Assembly (NCBI GenBank): GCA_902729315.2
Contig: LR746266.1
Location: 3,730,759 to 3,794,758 of the forward strand
Direction: 5' to 3'
Length of the DNA: 64,000 nt
Source of the DNA: Spirodela intermedia
Lineage: Eukaryota > Streptophyta > Magnoliopsida > Alismatales > Araceae
The position numbers and the translations under genes were made by a program. A model generated the notes under the pieces. The model ran no database searches. It was not told where the DNA came from and worked only from the letters and a program-made list of their open reading frames with translations. Positions 24,691 to 34,779 of this stretch are shown here, one piece after another. Every line of letters starts with the position of its first letter. The first letter of the stretch is position 1.

Positions 24691-25895
24691 ACTCACACAA
24701 CAACTCTTCGCATATAAATATTTACACATATTTCTCTCTCTCACACACTTACACTCTTCGCGTATAACAATGTAAAGGTATCTCTCTTTCTCTCTCTATC
24801 CCCAGTTTGGAAATAATATGTAGTCCTAACTAGAGTCCAAATGGTCCGGAGGGGTTACTGAGAGGCTTCTCCCACGAGTTTCTCCATTTCTTATGATTGG
24901 GTTGCATGAAAGGAACGTTATGGTATGAAAACGTGAATTCTCCCTCGTCATATGTTGAGAGAGAGAACACAGAGAGAGAGGGAAAGAGAGAGAGTGACTT
25001 ACGAAGGCAGTAATATCGTAGCATTTGCCACCCCGAGAATGGCACAACCAGACGTCCCCTTCAAAGTCGTAGGTGTCGAGCATCAGAGCGCGGACACCAT
25101 TCTGCGTAAGCAGAGAGGAATTCGCCGAGACGAGAGGAATTAAGATCAGTATCAACCCCACGAGCCATGAAAGAGAGAGAGAGAGAGAGAGGAACACAAG
25201 GAAGATCTAAAGGAAACGCAGGCCTACATTCAGCTGCTGAGTAACGGAGTCCTCCTGGTTGGTGAAGGTGACCCGGGGAACTCCAGTCCGAGACGGCTCC
25301 CCCTCGATCGCGTACGCGTTGTGGGTGGTCAGGTAGGCGTACTTGTTGAAGGGCAGAGAGTTGTTCTGAACAAAACCGAAAAATATAAAATAAAATGGTG
25401 GTCAAGCAATCAAATACGGCGTTAATGTCAAATCCACATCTCTAACAAGTAATCGATGGAGAATCGTGACGGAGATCACACCGACGGCAGGGATGTCTTC
25501 CAGAAGAACATCTCTCAATTCATGGAGTTCTCTAGTTCTCTCTCACCGATCGACCCGTTCAAACGGACGAGAAGAAAATCAGCGGTGATGGGGAGGAATT
25601 ACCACCAACTTGAACTGGTTCGTCACCGTTGAGCGGACGCAGTGGGAGCTGCGGAAGCCCTCCATGCAGGAGAAGCAGTAGAACCCGGGCTCGCAGTCGC
25701 TATCCGACGAGCACCCGTCGAGGCGCTGCAAGAGCAGCGGCACAACAGCGGATCTGAGATCTCCCTGCTAGAGAAGGGGCGGCCATGGCCAGGCCAGATA
25801 ATGCTGCTTACCTTGGATCCCGCTATCGACCAGGCCGACACTACGCTCACCCATGCCCACAATACCATGGCGATCGCCCCCCTCCACTGACCCAT
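23361..25895 (-). CDS. PI-PLC X domain-containing protein, At5g67130-like (complete, 7 exons)
   Basis: Exons: 25812-25895, 25603-25725, 25228-25365, 25003-25101, 24153-24456, 23818-24041, 23361-23558; 389 aa. All introns are GT-AG and in phase. Exon 1 encodes a signal peptide (MGQWRGAIAMVLWAWVSVVS). Exon 2 is Cys rich (CSSDSDCEPGFYCFSC). The catalytic X-domain follows, with LTTHNAYA (first His) and LMLDTYDFEGDVWLCHS (acidic residues, second His), then ITLILEDYV and FVAVDYYK. The last exon carries GPFQATDTLNGRLLCGC and ends DTFE. The fold is that of bacterial-type PI-specific phospholipase C, which would act on inositol lipids or GPI at the secretory face; no plant substrate is established that I can name. 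It lacks a hydrophobic GPI tail. The last exon is short and easily missed, since it has no ORF of its own. Intron 4 carries a very long CT tract. Confidence 0.92.
24523..24685. repeat. Long compound (CT)n microsatellite in PI-PLC intron 4
   Basis: About 160 bp of CT dinucleotides, interrupted by two related ACTCTCACC-type breaks at about 24550 and 24603 and two TTTC breaks. The repeated spacing of the interruptions shows that the tract grew by duplication of a ~50-bp block. Confidence 0.9.
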
Positions 25896-25973
25896 CCGAG
25901 GGGAGGAGAACCCAGAGAAGAGAGATCCTCCCTTCTCTCCCTTCTCTTTCTTTCTCTTACCATCCAGAGAGAA

Positions 25974-25976
<3 letters not shown>

Positions 25977-26010
<34 letters not shown>
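25977..26010. repeat. (GA)n tract in the PI-PLC 5' leader
   Basis: GA dinucleotides about 80-115 bp upstream of the PI-PLC ATG, giving a CT-rich leader in the sense direction. Confidence 0.75.
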
Positions 26011-26011
<1 letters not shown>

Positions 26012-26187
26012 TGGTGCAGTCGTCGAGACGCACGGGCGTACGGCCGATTCCCGCACATCGGGCGGGAGCACGCTATCGTGTTAGTGGACCCATATAATGG
26101 GCCCAATGAAAGAGCCCATTATCAGAGGGCCCTGGATTGGGACTGTTCACCGGCCACCTTCCTTGCGCCATCAGCAAAGACGAGTTT

Positions 26188-26603
26188 GTAAGGGTATTAA
26201 TATAAATTAAATTTTTAATGGGTTTTTAGTGAAGAAGAAGAGGTACCCGTCGAGAAAGAGAAATGTCACGATAATTTTCTTGAAAGAGTTAATAATATAA
26301 ATTAAAATATTATAGGGTATTAGCGTGCACGAGGAGAGATATCTGTCGAGGAAGAGACTTCGACGAGGAATGTTACGGTAATTCCCTGAAAGGGTATAAA
26401 TATAAATATATATCTAAAATGGTTTTGGTGCGTAGGAGAAAGGTACGTGTCGAGTGGGACTTTCGATGGGGAAAGTGATGGTAATTTGCTTGAAAAGTTA
26501 TAAATATAAATAACATTCTTAGAGGGTGCTGCCGTGGGCGAGAAGAGGTACCTGTCAATGACGAAACTTTCAGTGAGGAATGGGACGGTAATTTGCTTGA
26601 AAG
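26188..26603. repeat. Minisatellite of four ~100-bp units between two divergent genes
   Basis: The core GGTACCCGTCGAG recurs, diverged, at about 26242, 26338, 26441 and 26547, so periods are 96, 103 and 106 bp. Each unit also carries a GACGGTAATTTGCTTGAAA-like part, and the first three go on into an AT-rich TATAAATATAAAT-like part. The array fills the intergenic space between the divergently oriented PI-PLC gene and COBL pseudogene, where promoters would be expected. Confidence 0.8.
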
Positions 26604-26800
26604 TTCCCGCGTCTTTTGCAGGCTCCGCCCCTCGCCGGAGGTGCGCATTGCTTGGGGAAGACGGGAATCGGAGAGGAAGGAATGATGATGGCGGCGAAGG
26701 TTGAGCCGTCCCCTTCCTCATCAGGCTCCCTCAAGCGGCCACCGAGGAGCATCCGTTCCTTCCTGATCTCCCCGGAGAGAGCCGTCGGGTGGCCGGAGCC

Positions 26801-28794
26801 ATGGAGACGAGCGATCGGGGTGCGCAGATTACTACGGAGCTGAGGCTCGTCCTGCTTCTCCTACCTCTACGGTTTCTTCCCGGAGGTCGGTGATCTCGAT
26901 CTCTGAGATGCCTCTTGAGTCTTGCGGATTCGATGGAGCGGAGTAGTTGCTTACTGATGTGAGTTGTGGATGAATTTGAATGCAGGGGCATACGATCCGC
27001 TGGATCCAAACGACGACAACACCATCCGATGGGATGTGATGTCGTGGGCGCCGGACGGCTATGTGGTGAGTCCGATCTCAGTTGGAGTCTCCTCTCTGTT
27101 TCTTGCCGCGTCTGGATCTGAATCGCTGCGGGGATCGTCGATCTCGTTTCCACGCGCCACCAGGCGATGGTGACGATGAACAACTTCCAGATGTACCGGC
27201 ACATCATGAGCCCCGGGTGGACGATGGGGTGGACCTGGGCGAAGGAGGAGGTGATCTGGTTCGTGATTGGTGCGCAGGCCACCGAGCAGGGGGACTGCTC
27301 CAAGTTCAAGGCCAACATCCCGCACTGCTGCCAGAAGACGCCGGCCATCGTCGACCTGCTGCCCGGGGTTCCCTACAACCAGCAGATACAGAACTGCTGC
27401 AAGGGCGGAGTGGTGCCGTCTTGGGACCAGGACCCCGCCGGATCCATCTCCGCCTTCCAGTTGAGCGTCGGCCAGGCCGGCACCACGAACAGGACGGTGA
27501 GGCCGCCAAAGAACTTCACCCTGATGGCACCCGGCCCTGGCTACATCTGCAGCCCTGCACAGATCGTCCCCTCCACCACTTTCCTCACGCCGGACGGTCG
27601 CCGGAAGACCCAGGCTCTCAATAAGCTTCTCCCCAATCAGTCCCTTTCCGGCCATGTTTTCGAGATCGTCTTCCTGCAATCATGGGGGAAACGATGATAA
27701 TCCTTTGGAATTGAAGGTTTCCCCCTAATCTTCTTCATACCAGTGACCTGGAGTGTGACCTGCACTTGGTCCCAGTTCCTGGCCTCCAAGAACCCCACCT
27801 GCTGCGTCTCCTTCTCGTCTTTCTACAACACCACAATCACCCCTTGCCTCGCCTGTGCCTGCGGCTGCGAGAACAAGCACAACTGCAACAACTGAGTCTT
27901 CTTCGCAGCCCTGCAATCTCCATTATAATCCCCTCCACCTTATTTATCTGACGAGAGATCCATCTTTCGACGGCGGCCCGCCATCAGAGACGACTCGAAG
28001 CTCCTGAGTGCGGTGGGGCCCGACACCACGAGCAAGGGCGGCGGTCCGTCGCTGCAGTGCACGCACCATATGTGCCCCGTCGGGGTCCACTGGCACATCA
28101 AGCTCAAGTACAAGGAATACTGGAGAGTGAAGATCGCCATCACCAACTTCAGCCACCGGATGAACTACTCCCAGTGGACGCTCGTCGCCCAGCACCCCAA
28201 CATCGACAACGTCGCCGAGGTCTTCAGCTTCGGCTACAAGCCGCTGGTCCCTTACCAGTCCATCAGTGAGTACTTCCAACGAGAACCCGTTGTTGCCCTT
28301 TCTCTTCCTCTTCCTCTGTGCGTTACGATTCTTGCGTCTGGCAGATGATACCGGGATGTTCTTCGGGATCAAGTACTTCAACGATCTGCTCATGGAGGCC
28401 GGGCCGCTGGGGAACGTGCAGTCGGAGCTGCTGCTCCGCTAGGACCAGGACAGCTTCACCCTCAAGCAGGGGTGGTCGTTCCCCCGGAGTCTACTTCAAT
28501 GGCGCGGAGTGCACGCTTCCGCCGTCGGAGGCATACCCTTCCTTGCCCAACGCCGCCCACGGAACCATGCCTGGGCTCAGTTTTGAATCCATTGCTGCTG
28601 CTTCTGCGCTCTGGGCGCTGCTGCTAACTGCCGTTTGTAAGTGTTCGTCAGATCAAAGATCACTTCTTTCCTTTTTTTCAACTCTTCCTGCAAACATGTA
28701 CATAACAAGTGGAAAGAACGCAGAGTCTGCCACAAGAATTCATAAGCTCTCCAAAATTCTGTGCTCCAACGCAAAAGATAAGTGCAGATCCTGA
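26801..28794 (+). pseudogene. COBRA-like (COBL4/BC1 type) gene, decayed
   Basis: Six exons can be traced: 26801-26885, 26986-27065, 27164-27620, 27744-27891, 27988-28265 and 28345 to about 28640-28794. The product would be a secreted, GPI-anchored cellulose-organising protein. It has a signal peptide, AYDPLDPN, GDCSKFKANIPHCC, the PTCCVSFSSFYN Cys block, and DDSKLLSAVGPDTTSK, which is diagnostic of the BC1/COBL4 secondary-wall group. Four lesions are seen. The intron 3 donor is ATAAGC where GTAAGC is expected (27621). The intron 4 donor is CTGAGT where GTGAGT is expected (27892), so the frame runs into TGA. There is a nonsense TAG at 28440-28442, where a Lys is usual after LLLR. Two bases are missing near 28489, shifting the frame. 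Exon sizes and phases otherwise match the intact neighbour exactly. Confidence 0.85.
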
Positions 28795-29105
28795 GTCATT
28801 AGCTTTGAAAGCAAATGAAAAAAAGGAACACAAATCCTTTATATCTAATTCTTATTAGATATAAATGTGTAAAAATTAACAGCAGTACATGCACTTCCTC
28901 ACTCCTGATCATGATGGCAGCAGCGGAAGCCAAAGAACACAATATACATAGCACAAAAGCACAACTCCAATATCTATGACAGGAGCATTGGGCTCCTAGA
29001 CCATCCATCTTGCTCGCTCATTGATCAGAGTTAGCCCTTGAATGCAGGCGAAAACTTCACAAAGACACAAAATTTCATGCAGTTGTGCTCTTTGGATTCA
29101 GATGC
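28795..29105. other. Spacer between convergent COBRA-family genes
   Basis: AT-rich 3' flanks of the plus-strand COBL pseudogene and the minus-strand COBRA gene. Nothing else is seen. Confidence 0.6.
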
Positions 29106-31953
29106 CTAGGTGAGCAGGAGAGCTAGAGCTGCCCAGAATAACGTGGCCGACAAGAGCAGTGGGGCCCTTAATGAAGGGCTTGCATTTGGCAGCCATGGGT
29201 ATGCATCTGGAGGTGGCATCACGCAGTTGTCTCCGTTGAAGTACACACGCCGGGGGAACGCCCAGCCCTTTTCGAAGGTGAAGGTCGACGCGTCCTTTCT
29301 AAGGAGAAGTTCCGACTGCACGTTCCCCAGCGGGCCCGCCTGCATGAGCAGGTCGTTGTAGAATTTGACCCCCCACAGCATTGCAGTATCATCTGAGAAA
29401 TCAAGACTTGAGAGGTCAACGACCAATAGCACGAGCATGCGAGATGCTGCATTCACTAAATCCCCGAATCCGGCCCGATTTTTCTCGGGCTTGGCCCTCA
29501 GAATCGGGCTTCTCTCTAGGCCCAGCTCATTGACCGTGCAAACTACTATAAATAACGAAAAGGGTAGACGAAAGCAGCTAAGAAGTCTGATTAAGGAAGA
29601 ACTGAGAACCCTCGATGGCGTGTAGACAGAGAACTTACTGATGCCGCCATAAGGAGTCAAGGACTTGTAGTTGAAACTGAAGATCTGAGTGAGGTTGTCG
29701 AAGTTGGGGTGCTGGGCGACCAAGTTCCACTGGGTGTAGTTCATCCGGTAGTTGAAGTTGGTAATGGTGATCTTCACTCGCCAGTACTCCTTGTAGTTGA
29801 GCTTGACATGCCAGTGAATTCTTATCGGACACATGTGGGATGTACACTGCACCAAAGGTGCTAAGGTAGCCTTTCCAGGCCCATTAATAGCGGATGCTAA
29901 ATATGGCGAGTCAGCCCTGTTTAGTAACACGCAGAACGCAAGTCAGCAGAGGCAGAGAGACACACACAACGAGCGAGCGAGCGAGAGAGAGAGAGAGAGA
30001 GAGAGAGAGGAGCTCACTCTACACAGCTTCCTGGCTGAGTGATGTTGTTCTGGCATCCGCAGGTGCACGTAGGGCAATTGACAATTGTATCATTGTAGAA
30101 GGATGAGAGAGAGACGCAGCAAGTGGGGGTCTTCTGGGCCAAAGGTTGGGAGTATGTACATGTGACGTTCCATGTCACTGCAGGAAGATGAGGAGCGGTT
30201 AGAAAACCAGAACAACAGACAGGCTACATACCACTGTATAAGACGGACATACTAAAGAACCAAATCCAGTTCATATACTACATTGCACTAGAAGTAAGTT
30301 TATTGAACACACTATAAACCTTCCCCAGTCCTTTTACATGATTATTTCATGGCTAAGTTATCAACTGTTTAGTTGAAATCTTCATCAATTTGAAGTTCCA
30401 CGCCCAAAATGAACAGAAATATAATAAAGATGTAAAATATAAGAATTGAAAAACTGGCTTACTCATAGCTTGGGTGGTTCTCCTCCCATCCTGCGTGGTA
30501 AACTTAGTGGACTTGACGATTTTCGCGATTCCACATGTATACCCAGGCCCGGGTGCCTTCAGGGTGAAGTTCCTTGGAACTCTGACAGTCTTGTTAGTAG
30601 TTCCTGCCATCCCCACACTGACTTGGAAAGAGGCGGCGTGGTTAGCTGGGTCCTGAGCCCAAGAGTTGATGACTCCTCCTTTGCAGCAATTAGCTATCTG
30701 CATGTTGTACGGAGTCCCTGGAAGCAGATCAACCACAGTCGGGTCCCTCTTGCAGCAGTGGGGGATGTTCCCTTTAAATTTCGAGCAATCTCCCTGTTCT
30801 GTAGCCTGCGCCCCCACCATGGACCATATGACCTCCTTCTTCGCCCATTTCCATCCCAAGCTCCACCCTGGAGCTTGGATGTGGCGGTATTGTTGGTAAT
30901 TGAACATCGTCACAACGGCCTAAGAGGGTAATCCATGAAATAGCGTTAGAAGACGACGAAATTATTCCATATAAATTGCGTTCAACGTGCAGAAAACTAC
31001 ATGTATTTTTCATGTCGTCAATATTGCAACTTTTGGCAGAGAGGGGGTCCCTCTGGTGAGGATCCTCCTGTTTCCATATACTTACAACATAACCATCTGG
31101 CGTCCACTGCATGACGTCCCATTTTATCGTTATGTTCCCATTTGGATCGAGTGCGTCGTAGGCCTCTGCAAAATGATCAACAGGAGAATAAATCAACCAT
31201 AATATTTCAGATTTAATCAAGGATTTCGTTTTAATTGTTTTAAAGAAAAACATCTGCCATATTCAACAAATAGTATGTTAAAAATCTCCGATTACGTAGA
31301 TTTCAAGACTTGAGGCAGCGAGATTCACGCTACAACACCCGAAGAACCAATTACTGGGGTGCCTAAGATCTATGTAATCGGATTACGTAGATTTCAAGTT
31401 GTCTAAAGTCTGTTGATGTCTCTAAATCCGACGAACGAAGCACTTCAGACGGTTCTAGACTAACGAATAAGAAAAAATCTTCTCCTAGACACAACGCCAT
31501 CAGTAAAATCACGGATGCCACATGCTCTCGGCAACTCCACGAGCGAATGCAAGATCTACGGGAGGGAAAACCTGACGTATTTTCGGAAGATTATAACGGA
31601 GAAGGATCGAGAACCAGGAAGATGAGCGAATCTAGGCCAGGATCGACTCCCTTCCTCCATAAACACCCAAACGGTTTAAAACAGTAAGATGCAACTCAAT
31701 CAAGGAACTGCGAAACATTAGCTTGAGTGAGACGATTCCCAAGCATCATCAATCAGATAGATCCCGAAACCGCATGAGACGAACGGAAGTCGCCAACCTC
31801 GGCTTGATTGGGGAATGAGGGAGGAGAAGGGGGCGGTGCCCGACCTGTTGAAGTCAGGCAGGAGCACAAGAGGACCACCAGCAGAGTAACCACGCCGGCG
31901 ACCTCGGGGATGGATCTACTCCCGACGGCGAAGCTCCCGTGTCCCAGCTCCAT
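29106..31953 (-). CDS. COB: COBRA, GPI-anchored cell-wall protein (complete, 6 exons)
   Basis: Exons: 31845-31953, 31086-31165, 30463-30919, 30018-30177, 29639-29916, 29106-29392; 456 aa, the same length as Arabidopsis COBRA. All introns are GT-AG and in phase. The product has a signal peptide (hydrophobic VVTLLVVLLCSCL), EAYDALDPNGNITIKWDVM, a carbohydrate-binding-like region, the PTCCVSLSSFYNDTI Cys motif, QCTSHMCPIRIHWHVK, GWAFPRRVYFNGDNCVMP and a C-terminal hydrophobic GPI signal after PNASPSLRAP. COBRA proteins sit on the outer plasma membrane and orient cellulose microfibrils during anisotropic growth. PADSPYLAS rather than DSKLLS places it in the COB/COBL1 group, unlike the adjacent pseudogene. 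Intron 4 has a GA tract (29982-30009) next to the donor. This is the only intact COBRA copy in the window. Confidence 0.93.
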
Positions 31954-32651
31954 TGCCGGATCGCTCAGAAGGAGCTCCGATCCCAGATCTACAGCAGTAG
32001 CGACGCCAATGGGGCGGGGTAGGACCAGAATATCACCAAGCCTCGACTCCTCCCTCCCCCTCTTTTCTACTATCCTCTTCTTTTCCACCACCCCCGACAG
32101 TAGAGAGAGAAAGAGACAGAGAGAGAGATAGAAAGAGAGAGATGCGAGCTACCTCTCAGGAGGCCTCAGTGCTTAAGCAGCTCTAACATGTTAATAATAG
32201 CCCTGAGATATCTGTTAATTACGAGAAGAGGACCAGGCTTGCCTCGTTTCGTTGTGCTATCCTCTTGTCCTAGGTCTGGCTGGTATTTTAGTCATTTAAC
32301 GTAACCACACCTATGCTTAACTGCTCCTACGACCAAGTTGACTTTATAACACGCCGTCCACCAGCTGAAATCGCTTTCTTACCGGCGACCGTCACATTAC
32401 GGGGGATGAATCTGAGCCGTCCGTTTTGATCATTGGCTGTCGGTGGAAGTCACCACGGCCTCCACAGCTGTCCGATTTGTCGGCGCCTACGCACCGCCGA
32501 CGACCGCGGTGTACGAGCCATAAAGAAAAGCCCCATTATTTCCTTATGCAGGAATGAATGGTTACATCTACAATAACTAAGAGCTTAGCGTATATCCACA
32601 AGTATCCAAATTACCAGGAGATATGGTGAAAAGAACCCCCGGAGGGTGGTC
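29213..32651. repeat. Direct segmental duplication, unit 1 (COBRA gene plus promoter)
   Basis: About 3.44 kb that recurs in the same orientation at 33972-37419. It covers all of the COBRA gene except the last ~107 bp of coding sequence, plus about 700 bp upstream of the ATG. Confidence 0.9.
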
Positions 32652-32838
32652 CGTACCTATCAGGGTCGCCGTCCAGCTGGCGGTGATCGTATCGTGGTGG
32701 CCGGCGAGCTGCCAGTTTTCCGGCGGTTGTTGGCTCCTGACGAAAGCCCACCTAATTCTGGTATCGACCCCCCACCCGACCACTGACCAGGCCCATCAGA
32801 GCCGTTCATCAGGCCCATTTTAAACCAACATAGTACTC

Positions 32839-32872
<34 letters not shown>

Positions 32873-33485
32873 AAGCTGGGCTTGAGGGAGGCCGATTTTC
32901 AGGCTGTGTCATCAGAATTGCCATTTTTAGAGCTCAGTTTATGTATATGATTCCATATTAGGGAGTCCCCATAACGGATGAAGTTCTTGGAGGGTTGACG
33001 ACAGTTTTTGTTCAGATGTGGCAATGGGTTAAGACGATTACTTGGTATGGACGACCAGCGTAGGTATGAACAGGGGAAGGGGATTACCATCATAGAAGGG
33101 CAGAAGAGATATGGGGGGATCCAACAGAATATATTGTTGACCAAGACGTTGACTTTAGTGTCCAGCAGAGCTTTCTTGGAGGACCCAGAGGACCGTGGAG
33201 GAGGATTAAAAAACATAAAATGGGGAGAGGTCTTCTTCTGAAGGTCAATGGGTGGAAGCCTGCTGAGAGCAAGAACTGCATCGTACATCTGAAGGCAAAA
33301 ACCCCCGTCTTTGTTTCTGGATTTCTCCCTTCCCCACCGTTTTCCTTCCGCCGCTTCCGGCGGCGAGGCAGCTCCAAGAAGCAGCCTGCCTGCGTGTGTT
33401 GGTCCTCACATCCGGGAACTGTAGCCTGTGGGTTCTCCCTCTTTCTCCTGAACTATTCTCACGCGGCAGATTCCTTGCAAACTTG
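32100..33485. other. COBRA upstream region and unassigned sequence
   Basis: Promoter of the intact COBRA gene (to about 32650), a CT tract (32839-32872) and about 600 bp of unassigned sequence. An open frame at 33220-33504 overlaps the FLN1 fragment out of frame and shows no domain. Confidence 0.5.
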
Positions 33486-33968
33486 GGGGGTCGTGTCGAA
33501 TTAATGGGGAAGCTTGGCGACGATGAGTATGGTCAAACCGTGCTCTATCATCTTAATGCCAACCAAGTCCAGACTCGCTCGATCAACATTGATGCCTCGA
33601 AGCCTACGGCCGTGTCTCGAATGAAGCTCGCCAGGAGGGGCGGCCTGAAAACGACTTGCACCAAACCCTGTGCCGAGGATAGCTTCCCGAGTTCCGAGGT
33701 CAACGTCGATGCGCTGAAGGAGGTAATTTTTTTCTACCCTTATTTAGATAATTGTATCTGTTTCTACTAGTTCATGGCTGAATCCTGTTTCTTTCTCGTT
33801 CAGGCAAAGATGTTCTACTTCAATTCCTCATCTCTGCTCAACGAGAACCTGAGGACAGCAATGCGGGCCATCAAAGCCTCAAAGAAGCTCGGAGGGGTCA
33901 TCTTCTTTGACTTGAACCTCCCTCTGCCGCTGTGGCAGTCCAACGAGGAGACCAAGACGTTCATCAAG
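33486..33968 (+). pseudogene. FLN1: Fructokinase-like (FLN1-type, pfkB) gene fragment
   Basis: Two coding segments, 33486-33722 and 33804-33968, flank an 81-bp intron with a GTAATT donor and TTCGTTCAG acceptor, so this is not a processed copy. They encode GGRVELMGKLGDDEYGQ, then KPCAEDSFPSSEVNVDALKE, then AKMFYFNSSSLLNENLR and FFDLNLPLPLWQSNEETK. This is the central pfkB region of the plastid FLN proteins, which belong to the plastid-encoded RNA polymerase complex. The transit peptide and the first part of the kinase fold are missing on the left. On the right the frame breaks at FIKD, where COBRA sequence begins. The reading frame inside the fragment is open. No other FLN1 part is found in the window. 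Confidence 0.85.
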
Positions 33969-34730
33969 GATGTGGCATCACGCAGTTGTCTCCGTTGAAG
34001 TACACACGCCGGGGGAACGCCCAGCCCTTTCCGAAGGTGAAGGTCGACGCGTCCTTTCTAAGGAGAAGTTCCGACTGCACGTTCCCCAACGGGCCCGCCT
34101 GCATGAGCAGGTCGTTGTAGAATTTGACCCCCCACAGCATTGCAGTATCATCTGAGAAATCAAGACTCGAGAGGTCAACGACCAATAGCACGAGCAAGTG
34201 AGATGCTGCATTCACTAAATCCCCGAATCCGGCCCGGCTTTTCTCGGGCTTGGCCCTCAGAATCGGGTTTCTCTCTCGGCCCAGCTCATTGACCGTGCAA
34301 ACTACTATAAATAACGAAAAGGGTAGACGAAAGCAGCTAAGTCTGATTAAGGAAGAACTGGGAGAACCCTCGATGATGTGTAGACAGAGAACTTACTGAT
34401 GCCGGAAGGAGTCAAGAACTTGTAGTTGAAACTGAAGATCTGAGTGAGGTTGTCGAAGTTGGGGTGCTGGACGACCAAGTTCCACTGGGTGTAGTTCACC
34501 CGGTAGTTGAAGTTGGTAATCGTGATCTTCACTCGCCAGTACTCCTTGTAGTTGGACTTGACATGCCAGTGAATTCTTATCGGACACATGTGGGATGTAC
34601 ACTGCACCAAAGGTGCTAAGGTAGCCTTTCCAGGCCCATTAATAGTGGATGCTAAATATGGCGAGTCAGCCCTGTTTAGTAACACGCAGAACACAAGTCA
34701 GCAGAGGCAGAGAGACACACACAGCAAGCG

Positions 34731-34779
<49 letters not shown>

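Noticed and set aside
24149-24717. Frames made of Ser-Leu or Arg-Glu repeats across CT/GA tracts here and elsewhere
   Set aside because: Dinucleotide repeats read as two-residue repeats in every frame; they are not proteins.
33220-33504. Frame starting MGRGLLLKVNGW, possible FLN1 N-terminus
   Set aside because: It has no similarity to the FLN transit peptide or pfkB start and is out of frame with the FLN1 fragment.
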